In this document: positions 43,998 to 53,733 of the stretch, piece after piece | Layout: every line of letters begins with the position of its first letter | How positions within the stretch are numbered: position 1 is the stretch's first letter | NCBI GenBank assembly: GCA_008802785.1 | Contig: VUYT01000005.1 | Coordinates: 620,001 to 684,000, forward strand | Origin: Symmetrospora coprosmae | Lineage: Eukaryota; Basidiomycota; Cystobasidiomycetes; Symmetrosporaceae | DNA: 64,000 bases | Direction: 5' to 3' | Notes under the pieces: model-generated | What the model saw: only the letters and a program-made list of their open reading frames with translations | The model's database searches: none | Told to the model about the DNA's origin: nothing | Program-made: the position numbers and the translations under genes

Positions 43998-44323
43998 GGT
44001 GTGAAAGCTGCGATTGTGATGCGACAGATGGTCACAGGTAGAACAGAGAAGAAGCTGGTTCGCCAGCCAGCTCACCCCCTGGCCGTCCTCCCTCCGGCTC
44101 CGGGGGTCCGTGCAACTCGACCTCGCATTCTCAGGTACAGGCTCGATTTGCCACAGCCCCTGGAAACAAGTCGCGTCTCCCAACTTGCACTTCGACACTG
44201 CATTGCTCATACGCATCTCTAGTATTTGCTTGCGAGACGCCTTTGCTATGAAACACTGGTGGCGAGGCTGACAAGGGCCCCCGTCGTGCCCGACTGCCGT
44301 CCTCTCGCACTACTTCTCCTAAT
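43998..44323. other. Spacer between unknown gene and amylase
   Basis: These 326 bp contain the promoter of the unknown gene and the amylase 3' UTR. An alternative upstream open frame extends to 44216 but lacks coding-like features. Confidence 0.5.
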
Positions 44324-46986
44324 CTAGAGATCCTTGTAAATCTGGTCGTCGAACTTGCCAAAACTATCCCGCCCCACGGCCTTCTCATTTACCCACACAG
44401 CACAGGAGACGCCGGGAGTCGTGAAGACGCCCCACCCGTCCGCCGAGATCTCGACGCGGTTGTCGGACCAGCCAAGGATGTCCGTCCAGACCTCGCCCTT
44501 GTGGAGCTCGCCGACATACATCCTGATCGTGCCCGGCTCTGCGTTGCTCATGACCACGGCCATGCCGTCGGGCCTGTCCCAGGCTGGTGATTGATAGTAT
44601 GTTGTCAGCTGAATATTGTACAGCAAGGCCGTGTCGATGGGAGTACCCACTGCCTCGGCGGACCCATCCAACACAGTTGGCTTCGTTCAAGTAGTCATTC
44701 TGCTCGCCGTAGCTGTACAGCGAACGTGCCAGGGTGAGATCGGCAAGCTTGCCGCCGCACGACGCGGGCTCGGCTTGAGGACCCTTGGTGCCGTACAGAT
44801 CGCCGTAGAAGATGGTCGGGTAACCATCGACTCGGAAGAGAATCAAGCAATACGCCAGGGGCTGGTATCACGAGGGCGTGTGTTCAGCGTGGCTAGAGGA
44901 GCCCACATGGCTCTAAGCTGCTCACCTTGAAAAAGCCCTCTACGGGCGTCTCGACAGTCTGACCAGCCTGGGTGTCGTGGTTCTGGACACAGGTGACAGC
45001 CTTGGTCGGCTGTGAGCTGATGAGCGCGCCATCGAAGACTGAGCGCAGGTCCGCCTTCTCTGTCTTGCTAAGCCGCGAGAAGTTGTAGACGAGCGGGCTG
45101 TCAAAGACGCTGAACTTGTGCTGCATAGTCTCGAGCCATTCGTTGAGCTCTGACACGTCCGCTGTCCATACCTCGCTGTAGCAGCAGATGAGCACTTGCG
45201 TCAGAACTGCGTAAGGGCACCGAGGAAACCGCAAGCTGCCCGACATACCCAACGAGGAAGAGACTGTCCTTGCCGAAGTCCTTCTCGAGCATTGCGATCC
45301 ACTCGTTGGTGAACCTCTGCGAGAAATGCTGGACAGCGTCGAGCCTGCAGAAATCGTCACGCGTCAGTCCGCCAGGATCAAATGGAAGGTCTGAAAGTGC
45401 CGCAGCTTACCGGAAACCCTTGAGGCCAAGCTCTTTCACGACCCAGGAACCCCATGCGATGACGTCCGCCTCCACCTCAGGGTGCGAGTAGTCGATGCTG
45501 TGAAACGCCTCGTCGTCAGCTTCTATGGCCTACCGCGATGCACCTAGAGCCCGGACTCACTCTGCGAACATGAGGAAATCCTGTAGATGGAAGCGAGGGG
45601 TCAGAACGTGGATGCGCGTGGATGTGCGAGCGCGAATGCGACAAGGCGGTCATATCAGTTCGTGCTGCCGACGAAGGAAAAGCACAAGTTACATACCTCT
45701 CCAGGCTTTACGGACTTGCTCCAGTATCTATGGTCGCGCAGATTCGTTAGTTGGTGACTCCCTTGGCTGTCTGCAGCGGAGGTTCTACGCACTTGCCGTC
45801 GCCGAGAATGCGGAAGAGGCCGTTCTATGATAGCAGGGAAGAATGGAAGGATGAAGGCCGACTCGTTCAGTTCGAGTACTTTCCGCGCGAGAAGAGCCGC
45901 GCAGTTCCGGACGAGATTAAACTCACCTTGTCATTCCCGGCGTCATAGTCAGTTCCGCCGAAGTGCTGCCAGCTGAGGGTGCAAGACTGTCAGCACTCTG
46001 CCATGAGACCAGCAGCTCCGCGGCATATTACGCACTGGTACTTGAGCTTCGAGTATTTGTCGCCGCGCCCCGGAAAGTCGAACCCAAGCCACGCTTCCAT
46101 CTCGTACGGCTCTCCGAGGTCCTGCTGCTCGTTATCCTGAGCGACCTCCATGACGCGGCACTTCTCCTTGTGGTCCGCTCCCGCCTTGTGATTCAACACA
46201 GCGTCCAGGTAGATGCCAATGTCGAGCTCCTTGGCCTTCTTGGTCAGAGACAGGAGCTGCTCCTTGGTACCCCATTTGGTGCCGACACCTCCCTTTTGGT
46301 CAAACTCTCCCAGGTCGTACAGGTCGTATCTGCAGCTCAGAACAAGTAGCGTCAGTTGGCTCACAGAAGAAGTAGCATCAGTTGGCTCACATGTCGTATC
46401 TGCAGATCAGAAGCAGTAGCGTCAGTTTGTTGACCCGTCAAAGCACGCTCGAAGGCTCGGCGGCGACGAACCCGGTGCCCTCCTGATTGGCGCCCTTGCA
46501 TGCCTGGAAGTCGAACGAGCACGGCAGTAGTGATCAGCTGTCGCTCAATTGTCTTTTTGCGAGCTTCTCAGTCACGAACGGGCGGGATCTGCAGAAGGCG
46601 CACGTGCACAGTCAGCCACAGCCTCTCCTGCAGACAGCAACAGAGAAGAAGGAGACTGCACGCACCCAGACATTCGTGATGCCAATAGCTTTGAGGCTGT
46701 CCAGGGCCTTCTCGAGCCGCGGCCAGTGGTTCTGCGGGAGTCGACACGTCACAGGTGGGCGGGCAGGTCAGCACCGCCTGTTTGGGTAAACGTAGAGGCA
46801 GGTGGTCGGTCAAGCGCACCTTGGGCGTGTGCCATTCGAAGCCTGTCATGGCATAGCATAGCGAGCGTCAGTCATTGGCGTCCGTCCACAGAGCAGAGCT
46901 GCTCTGCTGGAGCTAGGAAAGCCTTGCGACTCACCCTGGAAAAGGGTCTGGTTGACGGGAGTGGGCTCCTGCTTATCGGAAGGCAT
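44324..46986 (-). CDS. GH13 alpha-amylase, intracellular type, with many tiny exons
   Basis: A highly split gene (about 15 exons) with no signal peptide. Exons 46935-46986 and 46820-46842 (23 nt) give NQTLFQGFEWHTPK; later exons give WPRLEKALDSLKAIGITNVW, IPPACKGANQEGTGYDIYDL and YDLGEFDQKGGVGTKWGTKE. GH13 sites are complete: DAVLNHKAG (region I), GFRLDAVQHFS with the nucleophile (region II), FLVGEVWTAD with the acid/base Glu rebuilt across an intron (region III) and CVQNHDTQAGQ (region IV). The order matches subfamily GH13_5, cytosolic amylases in fungi linked in some species to alpha-glucan metabolism. Two exons are only 9 nt (46580-46588, 46391-46399) and are needed to rebuild the conserved IPP and YDI residues. 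Confidence 0.88.
46325..46434 (-). repeat. Local tandem duplication creating an amylase intron and microexon
   Basis: About 40 nt ending in CTGCAG and ATACGAC occur twice, 70 nt apart (46325-46364 and 46395-46434), about 85% identical. A third partial copy of 26 nt lies between (46365-46390). The upstream copy carries the 9-nt exon, the downstream copy carries the next exon's acceptor, and the intron between consists of two units that each begin GTGAGCC. Confidence 0.8.
46391..46399 (-). other. 9-nt microexon of the amylase (YDI)
   Basis: ATACGACAT lies between CTGCAG and GTGAGC. Spliced to its neighbours it yields GTGYDIYDLYDLGEF, matching the family's GYxxYDLYDLGEF run. Confidence 0.75.
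46580..46588 (-). other. 9-nt microexon of the amylase (IPP)
   Basis: ATCCCGCCC lies between CTGCAG and GTTCGT. It supplies Ile-Pro-Pro between ITNVW and ACKG, as in the family's VWIPPAxKG. Confidence 0.75.
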
Positions 46987-47538
46987 GGCTGCTCTGACGG
47001 CGTAGAGCGTTCGAAGGGAGCGGTGGAGTGTGTTCACCTGAGCAAGTAGCGAGCAGAGATACCGGTAGAAAGAATGCAAGGATGCGCAGATCTGCAGGAG
47101 GCGAGCAAGAAAGAACTTGGGAAAGACGCTCGCCTGCCGCCCGCCCAGGCACAGGAGATTCGCGCGTGGCACAAACCCGGGCGGGCGGGCTGCGCAATGG
47201 CCCGATCGAGGTCTGACATGTGCAAGGCGTCAGGTCAGGGTCGAGGGAACTTGCGGTCAGTGCACAAACGCTGGCCTCGAGCAGTCCGCGAGAACTTAAG
47301 GACCGGACACAGAGACCGGAGCTCATGCATTGCACATCTCTTGCACTGAGAGCATTGCTGCCGCTGCTGTGCCGACAAGCTTGGTGTCGCGACGGGTGGA
47401 ATAGCACGCGTATCCTATGGATCATGTTGCACAGGCTCGATAGGGATGGCAGGGCAGGCCGTAGAAGCAGCGCTGTATCCTTGCCGCCGTTTAGCATCTG
47501 CCCTGCCGCTGCCTCCTCTACTGCCCACCGCCCATCGC
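46987..47538. other. Amylase promoter and PHO88 3' flank
   Basis: These 552 bp lie between two minus-strand genes. I recognise no gene in it. Confidence 0.5.
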
Positions 47539-48508
47539 TCAAAGATCCTTCTTTGTCTCCTCCTTGATCTCCTCGATTTTGGCTCCTCCCGCCGCAACCG
47601 GCTCTGTGGCTGTCGCGTTTGCCTCTCCAGCGCTGGCGTCCTGCAGAGCCGACATGAGGCCCGGTGCAGCCTTGAAGGGCCGCTTGAGATCTCCGACAGC
47701 GGGCTTGCCGAGAACGTGCAGCTGGATGATGGGGTTGTCAAAGATATTCTTGAGCGGCAGGATCGACTGGATGAGCAGCGGCTGCGTGTAGCCGAATTTG
47801 AGGTGCATGACCGCCATGATGGCGAGACCGATGAGCTGCTGCGGGGTGTTCTTGGTCACCTGCGCGAGGTCGTAGTCCTTGACGGTCGTTACCGTCTGCG
47901 CCGGAGGTTCCGTGCTCTAAGAAAACGGCGGATGCGATGTGAGAAGTGAAGAGGCATGCGACATGAAAATCAGCATCTGTCGATGTGCGGCCCTGCTCGC
48001 AGCCCCTCCAGTCGTGCCAGTGCAGCCAGCGTTGCAACGCCGGACTGGGCTGGGCCGCTCGCGTCCAGGTCCAACAGCCAGTGCGAGCCGTGCCCTGCAC
48101 CACTGCAGCTTGCCGCTACATGGACACACCACGAAAGCGACTCACCTGACTAAATGGTTTGGCTGGCTCGCTGTATTTGAGCACGGTGAGATCGTTCTTC
48201 TTCTTGATCTGGAGGCTTGCGTAAAAGAACAGGCCGAATTGGATCAATTGTGACAGCACGTAGGTGCACCTGATGAGCAGGAGGATGTCCGGTCGGTCTG
48301 TAGGGACCTGTGCATGCACAAGTGAGGCGTCAGAAGCGCTCCTCGTCCTAGCCGTTCTCGCTCTGTTTCGTGTGGCCGAGCCTCTCGAGGACGTGGCCTG
48401 CTCGCGACCGTCCAGGCTCGCCCCTGCCCTTGCGCCTGTTCAACACACCTTCCGTGCAACCTGCATCATCCCGAGGGAGAGGAGCATGCCCTTGACCTGA
48501 CTGTTCAT
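47539..48508 (-). CDS. PHO88: Pho88/Snd3, SRP-independent ER targeting protein
   Basis: Three exons (48449-48508, 48146-48307, 47539-47916) give 199 aa. The N-terminus MNSQVKGMLLSLGMMQVARK and the membrane span ILLLIRCTYVLSQLIQFGLF are followed by KKKNDLTVLKYSEP, TVTTVKDYDLAQV, a second span (QLIGLAIMAVMHLKFGYTQP), then LLIQSILPLKNIF and the diagnostic HVLGKPAVGDLKRPFKA. This is the Pho88 family, ER membrane proteins that in yeast act in the SND pathway for SRP-independent targeting. A Glu/Lys/Ala-rich tail ends the protein. It is divergent from the AA7 oxidase. Confidence 0.92.
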
Positions 48509-49228
48509 GGCGGCGGTGATTTCTGGATTGGGGGTGACAGTCTTATCAAGGCGGAAAGGCAAGCGAGGATGGTCCAGGCGGCGCAGACCTCCCTCAGCCT
48601 CGCTCGCCGAGCATGAGCACAGGCTCGTTTCGAAAAAGAGGCTTCGAGAACGACCATAAGCGTGGAAGTATAACACAGTCTGTACAGGAAGCACGATCAG
48701 GACGGACGCAGAGCAGATCAGTGCTCAGTCAGACTCCCCCGTATTGCCCGTCGCGAAGAGCAGCTGTGCCCGTTTCTTCTCGACCTCGGTGGCGTGAGCA
48801 AGTTGCCCGGAGTCCGAGCAGCCAGCCTGAAGACCTGAAGGAGGCCGCTGCACCGCTCGAGCGTGTAGCTGTGCACTAAACGTCAGCACACACTGCGCGA
48901 GCTGTGTCGTTGCTAGGGGATCAGCGGAAGCTGACCGTCAGGCACAGCCCGTTCGTCCGTCCGTCCGTCCTGTCCAGCTGCCCTGGGCGGGATTAGGCAA
49001 TCCCACGTGAAGAAGCGAGCTCGAGCAGGTCAGCCGACGAGAATAGACTGCTATAGACACAGCCTGGCATGTTGCAGGAACTGCCGTCTCCTTACTTCCC
49101 TGTCGAGCGCACTCTCTCTGCTCTTCCTCCCTCCCACGAGCTGCACTCTGCAGTCTGCACTCTCTCGCTCTTTCACGCCGGCCTCTTTACACGTCCAACA
49201 CAGAAAAGGCTCTCGGTCACTGAAGACC
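48509..49228. promoter_or_regulatory. Divergent PHO88/oxidase promoter region
   Basis: These 720 bp lie between two start codons. A short (GTCC)n run (TCCGTCCGTCCGTCC) lies at 48957-48972. No further gene is supported. Confidence 0.5.
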
Positions 49229-51185
49229 ATGCTGTCGTACTACGGGCCCGCCTCAGAGGCTAGCTTACAGCTGCCATCCTCCTCAAGAGTCTCTTCCTTT
49301 GCATCCGCCTTCCTCACCCTCACCCTCCTCTCCGCTGCGACTCCATCGACAGCAGTCTTCCCGGACCCGAACGGTCTCCGCACCTGCTTGACGAAAGCCG
49401 GAGTGGCCTATGTCGACTCTTCCTCTGGCTCATCATACTCGAGCGCCATCAAGCCATTCAATCAGCGCCTGCAATACTCGCCTATCGCTGTTGCCACCCC
49501 GAAGGACGCCTCGCAAGTTGCATCTCTCGTCAACTGCGGTCGCGATGCGGGCTACTACATCAACGCCAGGAGCGGCGGACACAGCTATGCTGCAATGGCG
49601 CTCGGTGAGGCCCTCATGGCTTATCCTTGCCGGTGACCCTAGCTGAATCTTGACGGCACGCAGGAGGGGAGAATGGCCATCTAGTCGCAGATCTCAAGAA
49701 CATGCAGCAGGTCTCCGTCAACGGCGAGGTGAGTCCGCGTGCTGTTGAGTCTCTGTCTCCGACGAAGCACGAACCGATACACCCTGCCCTTCCTACCCGA
49801 CGGGAACTACAGCGGGCAACCATCGGGGGTGGAAGTCACCTAGGCGATGTTGGACTAGCCCTCAATGCCCAAGGTCGGGCTCTTGCAACCGGCGTCTGCC
49901 CATTTGTCGGCATCGGCGGGCATGGTGGCTATGGCGGCTTCGGCTTCTTCAGCCGCAGCTGGGGTCTCGTTGTGGATCAGCTTCGCAGCGTCGAAATCGT
50001 CACTGCAGACGGGCAGATCAGGAACGTTTCGGCCACTTCGGCGGATTCCGATCTCTTCTGGGTGCGAACACCTCTGGCACTTGGGTGTAGGCACGGAGCT
50101 CAGCTGACACTACTGATTTGCTCGCGCATCTGCAGGCTGTCCGAGGTGCTGCCGGTTCCTACGGCATCGTTACCAAATTCGAGGTCAATACGCATGCAGC
50201 GCCTTCGAGCGTCATCTACGCTACATATGCCTACAACGATCTGTCACCGAGCGCGTTCGTATCCTTGATGACCAGCTACCAGACCTTTTCCTCCTCATCG
50301 AGTCTGTCTGCCGGGTTCGCCTCGACGCTCAACGTCTTCAAAGGCTCAAAGCAGAACACTATCTCCGTCAGCTTCACCATGACATACCTTGGCGCTTCCT
50401 CACAGCAGGACTTCCTCAATGCCATCCAGCCGCTCGTGTCGACTCTGCCAGCACCCAGCAGCCGCAAGGTCAGTCAGCAAGGATGGAAGGATACGCTCCA
50501 GCTCCTCGCAGGAAACCAAAATCTCAACACCACCATTGCAAAGTACAACTACGATACCTTTTACGCCAAGTCCATCATGACGCCCTCCGCCACGCCCTTG
50601 ACCGCATCGGCTCTCGGCAGCTGGGCCAACTACCTAGCTACGACTGGGTACAGCAGCCGCACAAACTGGTTCATCCAAGTTGAGCTTTACGGCGGCGTCA
50701 ACTCCGCTATCAACAAGGTGAAAGCGGCAAATACGGCCTTCGTGCACCGGAGCAGCCTCTTTACGATCCAGTACTACGCTAGCTCGTCCAATTGTGCGTG
50801 TCCGCAAGCGCGTGCTTCGTAGATGCGCGAGCCTCACTGACGCTTTCGTGACGTTCTTGCGCACTACTCTGGTCCAGACGGGCCGCCGTTTCCACAGGAC
50901 GGCATCACCTTCGTGAACGGTATGGTCACCTCGCTCACGAACCCGATGGGGAGCAGCTACGCCTACGAGGCGTATCAGAAGTAGGTTGTGAACACATGAA
51001 ACCTCTCTGTAAAACGCACTGACGCACTCTGCCTTGATTGTAGCTACATCGACCCGCAGCTTTCGGCGACCGATGCGCAGCAACTCTACTACGGCTCAAA
51101 CTACGCTCGCCTACAAGGCATCAAGAGGACGTACGATCCACGCAACGTCTTCAAGGTCGGCCCCTCACAGGCCATAGCCGGTTGA
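49229..51185 (+). CDS. FAD-linked oxidase, berberine-bridge/AA7 type, probably secreted
   Basis: A multi-exon gene. The N-terminus has a hydrophobic segment (FASAFLTLTLLSAATP) before FPDPNGLRTCL, consistent with a signal peptide or anchor. The FAD-binding PCMH part has YINARSGGHSYAAMALG with the FAD-linking His, RATIGGGSHLGDVGLAL and GVCPFVGIGGHGGYGGFG with the second FAD-linking Cys, so flavin is probably bound bicovalently. A substrate domain follows (QVELYGGVNSAINKVK) and the BBE tail YGSNYARLQGIKRTYDPRNV. AA7 enzymes oxidise the reducing end of oligosaccharides and release hydrogen peroxide; related enzymes act in secondary metabolism. Substrate is not deducible. Confidence 0.88.
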
Positions 51186-51441
51186 GCGGAAGCAAGGGGC
51201 CGACTCACCCGGATGAATGGTGCCATCAGTTGGAGTAGCATTGTGTAGCGATTTGACATCAAGAATGTATCTGTCTAGCCTCTAAAACGCCTTCCCCTGC
51301 CGGCTAACGCGACGAGCTTGTCAGCACTGATGAGACATCGGGATTACCAGTATGGCTACATGACCATCTTCTTTCGGATCTGACCACAACAACAAGATAT
51401 ATCGCCGCAAGTGTCCTTTGACTCGCTAACAGCGCCGCATC

Positions 51442-53397
51442 TCAATCATACGTCGTCACGTCTTTCCGCCGCCAGTTCTGGAACTTCTTGTTCATGACGG
51501 GCGACGGCTGGACAGACGAGAGGCGCGCACTCTGTCGCGGATTGCGCGGTGGCCGCCGCGGCGGATACGCCTGCTCGTCGTCGTCTACGTCAATCCAGGG
51601 CATTGCGTCGCTCGTGTCGCGCATCCCAGCACGGCCGCCGCCGCCGCCGGCGGTATCATCCTCCGATAAGCGCGCGGCGCCCGTTCTCCGATCCTCCCTG
51701 GACGCCTGCGCGGCCGGTCCGCTCCTACGGCGCTCCGTGTTGGCCGCCTCGCGCGCAACGTGATCCTCCCGGCTCTTCATAATGCCGCTGACGGACCACC
51801 CTTTCCCTTTCCGACCCACGAGCGCGTCGTTCATGCCCGGGTTCTGCTCGGCCGTCTGCATGAGCTCCCTGTGGGCCGCTTTGGCCGCACGCACGTGTGC
51901 TTTGCGGACCGTGCGGATGAGCGTGTTGATGAATGTCGGCGGCGTGTTGGACGAGTTGGACTCGGACGATTCGCTCGAGTCGAGCGTCGCCCGCGCCTCG
52001 GAGGGCGTGGCCGGCCGCCGCGGGGGGACGGCCAGGCCGCCTGAAGATGTCGGACGGGAGCGGACACGCGAGATCTGGCCGTGCTCAGACTCGCTGTCGA
52101 GCAGGCGCGTGTTGCTCATGCGAGATGCTGTGCTGGACGACCGCGTGATCGGTGCCATCTCGATCTCCTCGCCGTGCGCTAGCGATCCGTCAGCGTCGCC
52201 GTCCGAGGCGATGCCGGACCTGCGCGCGCCCGCACCTCGCATCCGGAGCCGGCTGGGATTCCTGCCAAAGTAGCGCTTGAGGCTGTTCTCTGCGTACTTG
52301 CGCTTCGCCCGCAGCCGCTCGGCGGACAGCAGCTTGTTGCGCTCCTCCGCTTCGGGCCCGACACCTTCTCGTCCGTCATCGTCATCATCGAGCGGACGCT
52401 CTGCGCCGTACATGCCCGCGCCAATCCACCACCAGACCGAGAACCAGGTCTGCCAGAGGAGGACGAGCCAGGTGACGCGGTCGAGCCAGCTGCCGTTCTC
52501 GATGCTCTCTGCGCCGCGGCTGATGCTCACGAACGAGAGGACCGTGCCTAGGAAGGCCATGCCGAGCGCGCACCCGCCGAACACGGCCGTACTCCCGCTC
52601 TCGTCTGCCTGGCCCCACGCGCGCTTGCGCGCAATGTATCCGCCCCAGAACATCAGGGCGCACGTGTAGAGGAGCGTGAGCGTGCTGTTGCAGACGGCGG
52701 CGCCAGAGTCGAAAATGTCTTGCTCGCGCTGAGAGGGGAGGAGCGGGGCGAACGAGAGGGCGCAGCTGATGAAGGCCAGCGGGAGGAGCAGCGCCATGAA
52801 CAGGCGAGATTCGAGTTTGCTCGGGTACAGCAGAGTGAGGACGTGTATATGGGCGGCCTGCAGAGTGCAAGCGCGGGTCGTCGGTCAGTTCAGCTGTCGT
52901 GGCAGGTCAGATCGAACTGGCCCACGGGGGGTCAAAGCACGTCTGCAACCCACGTGGCAGAGGAAGACGACGACGGCGCCAAGGACGAGCCACGCAATCT
53001 TTGTGCCCGTGGGCCACGCCTGCAGCGGGAACTTGAACTGGAGGTAGTCGAACATGAAGGGCCATTCCAGCGACCTGTCCCTTGCCTTTATGCAGACCTC
53101 GACCATCTGCCAGAACAAGGCGGCGAACGAGGTGAGGCATCCGGATGTGAGGAGAATGTAGTTGACGCGGGCCAGCGGCAGGTGGTACTTTGTCGTGAAT
53201 GCGAGGTGGAGGAGCAGGACAATGTGCAGTGCGGCGACGGCGGAGAGGACGAGGAGCTGGACGACCAGAGCATGCGAGAAGTTGGGCTGGTACTCGAGCA
53301 GGGGGTTCCTCGGATCCGACAGGGCAGACGTTGCCGCCGAGGACGCGCTCGTTGTCGCCGTCATTGTCATTGTCATTGTCGCTGCTGCTGTCGACAT
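51442..53397 (-). CDS. Polytopic membrane protein with long cytosolic tail, unrecognised
   Basis: At least two exons: the start exon from 53397 (MSTAAATMTMTMTATTS...) and a long last exon ending at 51442. About seven hydrophobic spans are visible (HALVVQLLVLSAVAALHIVL, VNYILLTSGCLTSFAALFW, IAWLVLGAVVVFLCHVG, MALLLPLAFISCALSFAPLL, then TLLYTCALMFWGGYIA, ALGMAFLGTVLSFVSI and LVLLWQTWFSVWWWIGAGM). The C-terminal half is hydrophilic, Ser/Arg/Pro-rich, with RMSNTRLLDSESEHG and many RR pairs, so likely cytosolic and phosphorylated. Seven spans with a long cytosolic tail recall fungal GPCR-like proteins, but no family signature is visible. It is divergent from TRP1. Confidence 0.7.
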
Positions 53398-53733
53398 CTT
53401 TGATGGTCTCTGCTTCCTGTCAGTGGACGAGAATAGGGGCGAGACTCGTGCCGCCAGCGCCGGGCATGCTCGAAGGGGGCGTCGAGTGAGATCAAGGAAG
53501 AGGGCGGTGATCTGTGTGCATGGCGGGCGAGGGATCTGAGCGATGCTGCAGCCTGCGACGAGTATGAGTCAACTGTGTGATGGGGGAGAGGGGGGGATGA
53601 GACAGACGGAGAAGGGAAGGGGAGTTTGGCTGTCGTGGCTCCCTCCCCCTCCGAGTCGGGCCAACTTGTCCCTCCGATGGCTCCTCTCTCCCTCGCAATT
53701 CTCCGCGCATAGATACACACAACACGGCCAGCC
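53398..53733. promoter_or_regulatory. Divergent promoter before TRP1
   Basis: These 336 bp lie between divergent starts. A G-rich stretch (GGGGGAGAGGGGGGG) lies at about 53582-53596. No gene is seen. Confidence 0.5.
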
